From Myxococcales bacterium (lineage in GTDB: Bacteria; Myxococcota; Polyangia; Polyangiales; Polyangiaceae), in the NCBI GenBank assembly GCA_020430865.1, contig JAGQIY010001162.1, forward strand, positions 1-7,908: DNA of 7,908 nucleotides, written 5' to 3'. Both the position numbers and the translations under genes were made by a program. The stretch's first letter is position 1. The number at the start of each line of letters is the position of its first letter. Below, piece after piece: positions 1 to 6,483 of the stretch. A model generated the notes under the pieces. That model was given only the letters and a program-made list of their open reading frames with translations, was not told where the DNA came from and searched no databases.

Positions 1-2109
1 CATCGTCGGCAGGCCAGAGGTCAGCCGAACCAGCTCGCTGAACGGCGTCTGATACAAGCGCCCGTACTCCGGCCGCTGGGACGCGACAGTTTGCCCAGTG
101 GAAACATCGATGATGTCGACGCCGTGCTCCTTGAGCAGCTGCCCCAGCTCGACGACGTCATCTGCCGTGATGCCACCCGGATGCCAGTCACAAGCCGAGA
201 TGCGCACACTCAACGGGCGCTCGTCGGGCCATACCTCGCGCACCGCGTCGAGCACCTCGAGCGGATAGCGCATGCGCCCCTCGACGCTGCCACCGTATTC
301 GTCGTCCCGACGGTTGAGTAGCGGTGACACGAAGCTGGCCAGCAAGTAGCCGTGAGCCATGTGGACCTCCAGCAGGTCGAAGCCCGCCGCGAGCGCGCGC
401 TTCGCTGCGGCGACGTAGTCGTCGCGAGTGCGCTCCATGTCCCCTCGCGTCATCGCGCGGGGAGTTTGGCTCTCGGGCGCGTATCGCAGCGCCGAAGCGG
501 CCATGAGCGGCCAGGCGCCGCTCTCCAAGGGCTTCTCTCCAAGCCAAGGCAGCTCGGTCGCGCCCTTGGGCCCAGCGTGCCCGAGCTGGATGCCCAGCTT
601 GGCATCCGAGTTCGCGCGCGCAAAATCTACGATGCGTTGCCAGGCTGCCACGTGCTCCTCGGCGTAGAGGCCTGCACAGCCTGGAGAGATGCGCGCCTCA
701 CGGCTGATGGCGGTCATCTCACACATCACGAGGCCAGCGCCTCCGATCGCTCGGCTTCCCAGGTGAACCAGATGCCAGTCGTTCACCAAGCCATCATCAG
801 CCGAGTACTGGCACATTGGAGACACGCCGATGCGGTTCGGCAGGACGAGCTGTCGAAGCTTCAAGGGCGTGAACATCGGCGGAAGCTGGGGAGACGTGGG
901 CGCGCCGACTTGGGCTGCAGCCTGGGAGGCCAGCCAGCGATCGACACGTCCGGTGAGCACCGGGTCCCTGAGCTGCAGGTTCGCGTGATTCACGCGCAGG
1001 CTGCGCGTGAGCAGGCTGAACGCGAACTGCAGCGGTTCGAGGCCCATGTAGCGCTCTGTATTCTCGAACCACTCGAGGCTCACCTGCGCCGCGCGCTGGA
1101 TGCTCGCGACGACGCTGCGGCGCTCCTGCTCGAAGGCAGCGAGCGCCTCGGACAATTTTTCCGCGCGGTTTTCATCTGCGACTCCATCGAAACACCTGGA
1201 CGTGATCTCCCGGTGCAAGTCGATGGCGTCTTCCAGGGCGAGCTTGGTGCCGGAGCCGATGGAGAAGTGCGCCGTGTGCAGGGCATCGCCCAGGAGCACC
1301 ACGTGGGGTCCCGGCTTGCCGCCCTGCTGGAGCCGGGTCCACCAGCGCCCGTTCTTCACCGTGGCGAAGTGCCGCCAGACGCTCTTGTTTCCTACCAGCC
1401 GGTGCCCTTGGAGTTCCTCGGCGAAGAGCCGCTCCATGTAGGCGATCGTCTGTTCCTCGCTGAAATCAGCGAAGCCAGCCGCACGCCAGGCCTCCTCCGT
1501 GCACTCCACGATGAACGTCGAGCTGTCCTTCGCATAGCGATAGGCGTGAACACGGAACAAGCCGTGTTCGTTCTGCTTGAAGTAGAACGTGAAGGCGCCG
1601 AATGGAAACGTGGTCCCGAGCCACACGAAGCGATTCGGCCGGTCGTCGATGTCCGGGTCGAAGTCGGCGGCAAGCGTGCTGCGGATCTGACTATTGATAC
1701 CGTCCGCCGCGATCACCAGATCGGCATCCTGGAGCTGGTAGACGTCGCTGACGTCGTGCTCGAAGTGGAGCTCCACGCCGAGGTCCCTGGCGCGGTCTTG
1801 GAGGATGCTGAGCAGGCGCTTGCGACTCATGCCCGCGAAGCCGTGCCCGACTGACGTAGTTACTTCCCCGCGGTAATGAATATCGATGTCGTCCCAGTGC
1901 GCGAAGCTCTGCGTGATTGCGATCTGACTCGGCTCGTCCGCCTCACGCAGGTTGTCCATGGTGCGATCCGAGAACACCACGCCAAAGCCGAACGTGTCGT
2001 CAGCGCGATTGCGCTCGTACACGCGTACCCGCACCTCGGGATGAGACTGCTTGAGCAACGCCGCGAAATAGAGCCCCGCTGGGCCTCCTCCTACACAAAC
2101 AACGTCCAC
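1..2109 (-). CDS. Fused FAD aromatic hydroxylase / Old Yellow Enzyme reductase, 2-aminobenzoyl-CoA monooxygenase/reductase or salicylyl-CoA 5-hydroxylase type (3' end off window)
   Basis: The frame is open for 703 codons without a stop and leaves the window at its left edge, so the C-terminus is missing. The N-terminal half is a class A flavin monooxygenase: the FAD dinucleotide motif VGGGPAG is at residues 6-12, the DG motif (AADGINS) at D136-G137, and the GD motif (LLGDALHTAHFSIGSG) at G274-D275. From about residue 412 it becomes an Old Yellow Enzyme of YqjM type: PMCQY with C433 and Y435, then HMAHGY with H583 and H586, followed by a DEYGG motif. Known fusions of this kind act on aryl-CoA thioesters. 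Azoarcus 2-aminobenzoyl-CoA monooxygenase/reductase hydroxylates and then reduces the ring, and salicylyl-CoA 5-hydroxylase is a relative. The architecture is seen directly; the substrate is not decidable here. Family members are roughly 765-790 residues, so about 70 are lost. The GTG start at 2109 was chosen for its GGAGG five bases upstream and because the FAD motif begins almost at once. A GTG at 2142 is the alternative. Confidence 0.9.
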   Translation of the reverse strand, partial: MDVVCVGGGPAGLYFAALLKQSHPEVRVRVYERNRADDTFGFGVVFSDRTMDNLREADEPSQIAITQSFAHWDDIDIHYRGEVTTSVGHGFAGMSRKRLLSILQDRARDLGVELHFEHDVSDVYQLQDADLVIAADGINSQIRSTLAADFDPDIDDRPNRFVWLGTTFPFGAFTFYFKQNEHGLFRVHAYRYAKDSSTFIVECTEEAWRAAGFADFSEEQTIAYMERLFAEELQGHRLVGNKSVWRHFATVKNGRWWTRLQQGGKPGPHVVLLGDALHTAHFSIGSGTKLALEDAIDLHREITSRCFDGVADENRAEKLSEALAAFEQERRSVVASIQRAAQVSLEWFENTERYMGLEPLQFAFSLLTRSLRVNHANLQLRDPVLTGRVDRWLASQAAAQVGAPTSPQLPPMFTPLKLRQLVLPNRIGVSPMCQYSADDGLVNDWHLVHLGSRAIGGAGLVMCEMTAISREARISPGCAGLYAEEHVAAWQRIVDFARANSDAKLGIQLGHAGPKGATELPWLGEKPLESGAWPLMAASALRYAPESQTPRAMTRGDMERTRDDYVAAAKRALAAGFDLLEVHMAHGYLLASFVSPLLNRRDDEYGGSVEGRMRYPLEVLDAVREVWPDERPLSVRISACDWHPGGITADDVVELGQLLKEHGVDIIDVSTGQTVASQRPEYGRLYQTPFSELVRLTSGLPTM

Positions 2110-2114
2110 CGGAA

Positions 2115-2119
2115 CCTCC
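2115..2119 (-). promoter_or_regulatory. Ribosome binding site of the fused flavoenzyme
   Basis: GGAGG on the minus strand lies five bases before the GTG codon at 2109-2107. It decides the start, because no ATG exists in this frame near the N-terminus and the other GTG (2142) lacks a comparable site. Confidence 0.6.
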
Positions 2120-2185
2120 GCGGGGGGTTCTACCGAGGGCACACGGAGACTGCAATGAATGGCATATCTCGAGCCTCCGGGCTGC

Positions 2186-2217
2186 AGTATACAGCTCACC
2201 AGACCGAGCGCTGTCAG
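2186..2217 (-). promoter_or_regulatory. Weak candidate sigma-70-like promoter for the flavoenzyme gene
   Basis: On the minus strand CTGACA (2212-2217) resembles a -35 box and TATACT (2186-2191) a -10 box. The spacer is 20 bases, longer than the usual 16-18, which is why the call is weak. Transcription would begin near 2179 and leave a leader of about 70 bases before the GTG start. It is the only AT-rich hexamer pair noticed close upstream of the gene. Confidence 0.22.
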
Positions 2218-2529
2218 CGTCCTGGCTAGCCGAGCGGCGCGCCCTCACCCCCAACCCCTGAAACCGGGCTCCAGAAGGCTCGGCGGAGGTCCGGAAATCC
2301 ACGCGTCCTCTCGCGTCGACTGGCCGACTTCCGCCCCGCCGGCGTCATCGTGCCGTGGTTGACGCCCGGCTCCGCCGCAGCGTCCGGCGTCCCACACCGC
2401 CAACACACCTCGAACACCATCGGGCGCGCCGCCGCTAGCATCCCCGCGGAATTGTTCGTTCGGTCGACACCAAGTCGAAGCCTTGCCTCACGGAACCGTG
2501 GCAGCGCCAGCTCCCTGGACCCTGCGACG

Positions 2530-3513
2530 CTACTCGGCTGAAGTCAGGTACTTCTTGCTCAAGAGCTTGAGCACGATCTCGCCCGTCTCGAGATCCGACA
2601 GGCCGCTCTGATCCATGACGGCGCCGAGATCCGGAGAGTTCAATGCCAGCTGGAGGACGTCCAGTTCCTTGGCTGCTAGCTCACTCAGCTTGGGTTCCAG
2701 AGGCACCGAGAGCATCAGCGGCACTTCGCTCCCAGGCAGCTTCTCCTGCAGGACCCCGAACTCATCCTGCTGACGGAAGGCCTCCATCAGGATCTCTTGA
2801 ACTGGGAGATCGAGCGGGTTGTCGAAGTTGCGCTCCTCGGGGGGATCCAGCTGGAACAGACCCCGTTGCCAGGTCAGCATGCGATAGATCGCCTTCAGCC
2901 CTGGGAGATCGGGGCTCGAGTCGATGCTCGCGAAGTGCACGATTCCCTGCTTCAGGTGGATGCGTCCGGCGTTGTGCTCGGTGCTGACCACGAGAACGCC
3001 GCTCTTCCTCGAGGTACCAAAGAGCTGCAACAGGTCGGGGAGCGGCACCTCTTCGATGGCACCGCTCATGCGAGGCCCCTCGTCGGAGCCAGCCATCGTG
3101 CGGTTGCGCCCCGCGCTCTGCATTCCACCTGCCGGCACGCGGATCCCCGCCTGCGAGCCACTGGTGGAGACGACCTTCAGGATGCTGGTGCCGATCAGCA
3201 CCCGGTCACCCTCTTTCAGGTTCGCGTGCTCGATCTTCTCACCATTGACGAAGGTGCCGTTGGTGGACCCCAAGTCCTCGATGGTGATGTCGCCACCGCG
3301 AACGGTGATCCGCGCGTGCTTGCGCGACACCATCTCCTCGACGAGCACCATCTCCAGATCGCTGGAGCGTCCGATGTAGATCTCGCGGTCGTTCTCCAGG
3401 GGGAATTCACCGCCCTGGTACTTGCCAGAGATGAAACGGAGGGCGAGCCCCCCACCTCCTGACGGAGACTGCGAGCCGCTAGAACTGGGCGCGATTCTGT
3501 CGGCCATTGCCAT
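2530..3513 (-). CDS. FHA domain protein with C-terminal DUF4388 (PATAN) domain
   Basis: This is a soluble, probably cytoplasmic signalling adaptor of 327 residues from the chosen ATG. A Ser/Gly-rich N-terminus leads to an FHA domain at about residues 22-115. All FHA landmark residues are present: GR at 48-49, SRKH at 63-66, STNGT with N85 and G86, and VNG to N90. FHA domains bind phosphothreonine peptides, so a Ser/Thr-kinase substrate is the expected partner. A flexible linker of about 30 residues precedes a DUF4388/PATAN-like region at roughly 149-249 (from MSGAIEEVPLPDLLQLFG through GLFQLDPP). The rest is a helical C-terminus. No catalytic domain or membrane segment is seen. The start is uncertain: GTG at 3531, ATG at 3513 and ATG at 3507 are in frame and none has a strong ribosome site. 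ATG 3513 was taken because ATG is preferred and it sits about 45 bases after a good promoter candidate. The preceding histidine kinase is 262 bases away, so co-transcription is uncertain. Confidence 0.9.
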   Translation of the reverse strand: MAMADRIAPSSSGSQSPSGGGGLALRFISGKYQGGEFPLENDREIYIGRSSDLEMVLVEEMVSRKHARITVRGGDITIEDLGSTNGTFVNGEKIEHANLKEGDRVLIGTSILKVVSTSGSQAGIRVPAGGMQSAGRNRTMAGSDEGPRMSGAIEEVPLPDLLQLFGTSRKSGVLVVSTEHNAGRIHLKQGIVHFASIDSSPDLPGLKAIYRMLTWQRGLFQLDPPEERNFDNPLDLPVQEILMEAFRQQDEFGVLQEKLPGSEVPLMLSVPLEPKLSELAAKELDVLQLALNSPDLGAVMDQSGLSDLETGEIVLKLLSKKYLTSAE

Positions 3514-3563
3514 GCTGGAGCTCAGCCCCACACCCGCCCCAAGACGCGTGTACGAGGATCAAA

Positions 3564-3593
3564 AGGATAGGCATTCAGAATAGATAGGGTCAA
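3564..3593 (-). promoter_or_regulatory. Candidate sigma-70-type promoter of the FHA-DUF4388 gene
   Basis: On the minus strand TTGACC (3588-3593; five of six consensus bases) and TATCCT (3564-3569; four of six) are separated by 18 bases. The stretch is clearly more AT-rich than its surroundings. Transcription would begin near 3556, about 25-50 bases before the possible start codons. This suggests the FHA gene can be transcribed independently of the histidine kinase upstream. Confidence 0.45.
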
Positions 3594-3723
3594 GCGCTCA
3601 CGTGTCGCAAAGCAAGTAGCCAGGGCTTTGCTCGAGGTACGGTCAGGCCCGACGAAAAGCGTGGTCCCCAAGGCGCTCGCGCCCGGCTTCCAGCGCCCAA
3701 TCTGCATCGTTTTTTGGGGGTGA

Positions 3724-3754
3724 GGTGCATCAATAAGTCTCAGGGTGGTGCATC
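3724..3754. repeat. Direct repeat of GGTGCATC, possible operator
   Basis: The octamer GGTGCATC occurs at 3724-3731 and 3747-3754, start to start 23 bases, about two helical turns. A related inverted arm (GCGCACC) follows the second copy, so TGGTGC (3746-3751) and GCACCA (near 3760-3766) could also form a hairpin just after the histidine kinase stop. The position, between that stop and the FHA promoter candidate, fits either a regulator site or transcript-end structure. There is no T-run to mark a standard terminator. Confidence 0.3.
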
Positions 3755-3775
3755 CGAGGCGCACCATCCCAGCAA

Positions 3776-5977
3776 CTAGCCTTCAGGAACCAGATCGTCT
3801 CCGGGAGACCCGGCCAGCTGGTCTCGTGACGCGTCACGGGGACGGCGGCCATCTCGGGACAAACTGGAGCGCGCGCTTGACTCCTCAACCCCGCGGGGTG
3901 GCGGAACGAGGCTCACCGAGTCCTTGCTCGTCGCCGGCAAGGTGATCGTGAAGCGCGCCCCTCCTTCATCGGACGCTGCGACGATCGTGCCTCCCATCTC
4001 CTGAACCAGTCGCTGACTGATCGCCAGGCCCAGGCCGGTGCCCTTGTCCTTGGTGGTGAAGAACGGGAGGAACAGCTTGTCCATCAGCTTCGGGACGATG
4101 CCGGGGCCATCGTCCACCACGCAGAGCTCGACCCAGCCGACGTCATCCTCACTGACCTCTCCCAGCATGCGGTTGTCCCTGGCGGGTCGCGTGAGGAGCT
4201 CCACCCGCTCTGCTCCGGCTTGAACTGCGTTCTTCACCAGGTTGATCAGCACTTGCCTGAGGTGCTCGGCGTCGGCGCGCACGAGTGGGAGGTGCTCGTC
4301 GAGGTTCGCCACCAGCTCACAACCATCCGGCGCGTCCGCACGCAGCAGCTGGATCGTGCGCTGGACGACCGAGTTCACATCGGTCGTACCAAGATTGGAC
4401 TTCGACGGTCGGGCGTAGTCGAGCACTGAACCAACTACGCGGTCGAGGCGCTCGACTTCCTCGAGGATGATGCCCAGGAACTCGGCGTCGATGCTGGACT
4501 GCTCCCCGGCCACCGGCTCGTTGAGGAGCTGGGCCGCGCCCTTGATGGCGCCGAGTGGATTCTTGATCTCGTGGGCCAGCCCCGCAGCCATCTGGCCCAG
4601 CGCCGCGAGGCGATCTCGCTCTTGCAGCCGCTGGTAGACGCGCGAGTTCTCGATCACCACGCCCATCTGAACCGTAAGCGACTCGATCAGCACGACCTCG
4701 TCGGGACTGAACGCGTCGCGCACTCGCTCGTCGGCGACGAGCAGCATCCCCAGTAGCTCTCCGTCTTCGCTTCGCACCCCAAGGCACAAGCCCCTCGACA
4801 GCGGACCGAGCAGCTCTGCCGCCGCAAGCACCTGGCGGTCGCTGGTGGCGTCTCGTGTCTCGCCGGGACCGTGGCGATTCACGTCCCCCTCCAGCTCCTC
4901 GAGGAGCACGGATGTTCCGGCCTCCAGGCGCTCGACGAGGGGTCGCGCGGTGGCGGCGTCGACGAGCGGGGGCATCGGCGCTCCAAAGGCATCGGCCAGG
5001 CGAAAGTCCGTGCCACCGGGGTTGCGCAGGTAGAGCGCGGCGCCAGTGGCGCGCCGGGAGCTCTCCAACGCGGAGATCACGACCTGAGTCATCTCCTCGA
5101 CCTGGAGCACGTGCAGCAGTGCTCTCCGCGCGGAAGTGACGGCTTTGTCCAGGTCGACGCGCTCCAGAAAGAACAGGCGCTGGATGTACTCCTCGACCTT
5201 CGCGCGCAGGGGCTCGAAAAGCACCAAGATCACGATCGCCGCCAGAACGGCGTTCAGGTACATGGTGTTGAAGCCGCCGACCAACACCACAAAGACGTAG
5301 AAGATCCCGGCGAGCGAGAACGCCAGTGCGGTGGACACCACGAGCTGCCCGAGTATCTCGTAGAGGTCGAGCAAGCGTTCGCGGGACATCGACTCCGCCA
5401 GCACGAAAAGGAACACGATGCTCAGCACTGCACCGACCGGTGGCAGGGGTGCACCGATGAACCACAGGAAATCACCCAGCGTGAACAGGGTCGCCAGCGC
5501 GCCAATCAGCACAAGAAACCGGACGCGCCGCTGGGTTGCGCGCGAGTCGCTCTTCTGACCACGCAGGGCCAGCGACCACAGACCGGCCGCGATCAAGCCG
5601 AAGACGTAGAGGAAGACCGCGCCGCGCACCAAACCATGCCCATGGATTGGCGACAGCACCGCCACCAACATGGGGATCAACAGCAAGCGCGCGACGCGCA
5701 GCAGCGTCGAGCGCCGCTCCGGTTGAGGCACGACGGCCTCGAAGAGGTGCAAGGCGAACTGTGGCAGCAGCACCGCGAGCAGCGCGGTGAAGTGGGCCCA
5801 TACATCCGCACGGATAAAATGATAGAGCCACTGGGCGAGGTACCAGAGGCCAATGTCCGCCGCGAATGCTGCGAAGAATATCTGGGGGCGCTGCGGTCTA
5901 CCCCGCAGCAGCATCGACACCGCGATGGCGAGCGCTAGCGCGCCACAGAACAGCGATGTGCGGGTGCGGAGATCCAC
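3776..5977 (-). CDS. Membrane-bound sensor histidine kinase with GAF-like domain
   Basis: The 733-residue protein autophosphorylates on histidine and should pass phosphate to a response regulator. Nine likely membrane segments fill the first 260 residues: about 8-24, 33-55, 60-80, 93-112, 117-138, 151-174, 179-196, 211-234 and 238-256. No large extracytoplasmic domain separates them, so sensing is probably within or near the membrane. A GAF-like region covers about 280-450. The kinase core is complete: H-box HEIKNPL with H469, N-box with N583, G1 box DDGPG at 622-626, F-box LPFFTTK near 637-643, and G2 box GTGLGL at 646-651. The sequence most resembles the NtrB/ZraS-type HisKA family, and the multi-span plus GAF layout recalls PrsK of exosortase systems; no exosortase gene is seen. 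A 45-residue Ser/Arg-rich tail follows the ATPase domain and is probably disordered. The start is GTG with a weak ribosome site; the next ATG falls inside the first membrane segment. No receiver-domain gene adjoins it, so it is an orphan within this window. Confidence 0.93.
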   Translation of the reverse strand: MDLRTRTSLFCGALALAIAVSMLLRGRPQRPQIFFAAFAADIGLWYLAQWLYHFIRADVWAHFTALLAVLLPQFALHLFEAVVPQPERRSTLLRVARLLLIPMLVAVLSPIHGHGLVRGAVFLYVFGLIAAGLWSLALRGQKSDSRATQRRVRFLVLIGALATLFTLGDFLWFIGAPLPPVGAVLSIVFLFVLAESMSRERLLDLYEILGQLVVSTALAFSLAGIFYVFVVLVGGFNTMYLNAVLAAIVILVLFEPLRAKVEEYIQRLFFLERVDLDKAVTSARRALLHVLQVEEMTQVVISALESSRRATGAALYLRNPGGTDFRLADAFGAPMPPLVDAATARPLVERLEAGTSVLLEELEGDVNRHGPGETRDATSDRQVLAAAELLGPLSRGLCLGVRSEDGELLGMLLVADERVRDAFSPDEVVLIESLTVQMGVVIENSRVYQRLQERDRLAALGQMAAGLAHEIKNPLGAIKGAAQLLNEPVAGEQSSIDAEFLGIILEEVERLDRVVGSVLDYARPSKSNLGTTDVNSVVQRTIQLLRADAPDGCELVANLDEHLPLVRADAEHLRQVLINLVKNAVQAGAERVELLTRPARDNRMLGEVSEDDVGWVELCVVDDGPGIVPKLMDKLFLPFFTTKDKGTGLGLAISQRLVQEMGGTIVAASDEGGARFTITLPATSKDSVSLVPPPRGVEESSARSSLSRDGRRPRDASRDQLAGSPGDDLVPEG

Positions 5978-6017
5978 GCCCAGAGGTTAGCAGGCGGCAC
6001 CGCACCCAGCACCACGG

Positions 6018-6063
6018 GTTGCCGCGCGGTGGGGCGCTCTGTTGCCGCGAGGCGGGGCGGCCT
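6018..6063. repeat. Two-copy 23-bp imperfect tandem repeat
   Basis: Two adjacent units, 6018-6040 and 6041-6063, both begin GTTGCCGCG and match at 19 of 23 positions by eye. They lie in the 131-bp gap between the lipoprotein stop and the histidine kinase start. They could be a paired binding site for a regulator of the kinase gene, or a slippage product in GC-rich spacer DNA. I saw no -10/-35 or -24/-12 promoter of good quality in the same gap. Confidence 0.55.
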
Positions 6064-6108
6064 GTCGCCCTGGGGGTAGAACCGGCTGAGCGCCCTGTCG
6101 AGAGCAGC

Positions 6109-6483
6109 CTACTTCGCGTGCTGGCTAGCAGTGGTCTGACTGATGTCGACGACGTGATTGTCCCACGGCAGTGGAGTGGGATCGCCCGCCTGCCCAAGCC
6201 GCGCTGGATCCTCTTCGTGCCACGGGACCGGGGTCGGATCGTCCGACTGCGTGCCCATTGGCAGCGGATCCTCATCCGGAGCGGACTCCGCCTGCTCGAA
6301 CTCCGACTCTTCGGCTGGCTGGTTCTGCTCCTGGATCAGCGCGCCCGTCTGCGACTGCGCATCCTCCTCGGGCAGCGTGTCCATCGCACAGCCTGCACTC
6401 CCGGTCAGCGCGAGTAAGGCGAGCAGCCCAGCGAGCAAGCTGGGGGTTGCCAACCGGCGTGTTTTGGGGTCGCAAGCTTTCAT
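6109..6483 (-). CDS. Small acidic lipoprotein with duplicated DPTPxPW motif
   Basis: The 124-residue product has a basic N-terminus (KTRR), a hydrophobic stretch at about 13-27 and a lipobox-like SAGC with C32, so it should be lipidated and exported to the cell envelope. Serine at -3 is unusual for the lipobox consensus. The mature part of about 92 residues is strongly acidic, rich in Pro, Gln and Glu, and looks disordered. It contains DPTPVPW at 82-88 and DPTPLPW at 101-107, 19 residues apart, with a weaker DPLPM at 72-76. No known family was recognised and no enzymatic motif is visible. The ATG overlaps the stop of the sigma-54 activator gene as ATGA, and GAGG lies seven bases upstream, so translation of the two is probably coupled. 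This overlap is the main reason to accept such a low-complexity frame as a real gene. A function cannot be assigned; an envelope partner or surface ligand is one possibility. Confidence 0.75.
   Translation of the reverse strand: MKACDPKTRRLATPSLLAGLLALLALTGSAGCAMDTLPEEDAQSQTGALIQEQNQPAEESEFEQAESAPDEDPLPMGTQSDDPTPVPWHEEDPARLGQAGDPTPLPWDNHVVDISQTTASQHAK
6163..6249. repeat. In-frame 57-bp-spaced duplication inside the lipoprotein gene
   Basis: Two 30-bp blocks, 6163-6192 and 6220-6249, each begin CCACGG on the plus strand and match at about 23 of 30 positions. Their 57-base offset equals 19 codons, so they encode the repeated DPTPxPW segments in the same frame. Several changes between copies keep the peptide motif, which suggests the motif is kept by selection rather than being a fresh duplication. 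A more degenerate relative may exist near 6257-6285. Confidence 0.55.

Larger units (their letters stand above)
2110..2529. other. Intergenic region of 420 bp between the FHA gene and the flavoenzyme gene
   Basis: No convincing gene is visible on either strand; the short open frames here have no recognisable motif and look like products of high GC. The end near the FHA gene holds a perfect 12-base palindrome, CACGGAACCGTG, at 2489-2500, about 30 bases past that gene's stop. It could form a short hairpin but has no T-run, so it is at best a poor terminator. Close by, TCGAC and GTCGA arms around 2464-2478 could form a second small hairpin. The middle carries alternating GGCGTC (2341-2346), GACGCC (2361-2366) and GGCGTC (2386-2391), which could pair in two mutually exclusive ways. 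The left end holds the candidate promoter and ribosome site of the flavoenzyme. Confidence 0.5.

Noticed and set aside
352..1854. Plus-strand open frame of 500 codons opposite the flavoenzyme gene
   Set aside because: It is antisense to a strongly recognised gene with intact motifs, shows no domain of its own, and long antisense frames are common in high-GC coding DNA.
3672..3717. Possible plus-strand terminator: GGCGCT and AGCGCC arms followed by a run of T
   Set aside because: The T-run begins about 14 bases after the stem, the loop is 14 bases, and no plus-strand gene precedes it.
3522..3767. Minus-strand 81-codon frame between the histidine kinase and the FHA gene
   Set aside because: Its third-position GC is clearly lower than in the neighbours, it has no good ribosome site or motif, and it runs through the best promoter candidate into the FHA start region.
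4317..5465. Minus-strand open frame of 382 codons in a different frame from the histidine kinase
   Set aside because: Its Arg/Ala/Gly-rich product has no domain, and the kinase frame over the same bases has complete conserved motifs.
4871..5938. Plus-strand open frame of 355 codons opposite the histidine kinase
   Set aside because: The translation is rich in Gln, His, Arg and Glu with no recognisable motif, and it mirrors the kinase codons; it is a shadow.
5978..6016. Possible sigma-54 (-24/-12) promoter before the histidine kinase
   Set aside because: GG and GC pairs can be found at 12-base spacing on the minus strand, but the -12 element reads CCGC instead of TTGC, so the match is at chance level in GC-rich DNA.
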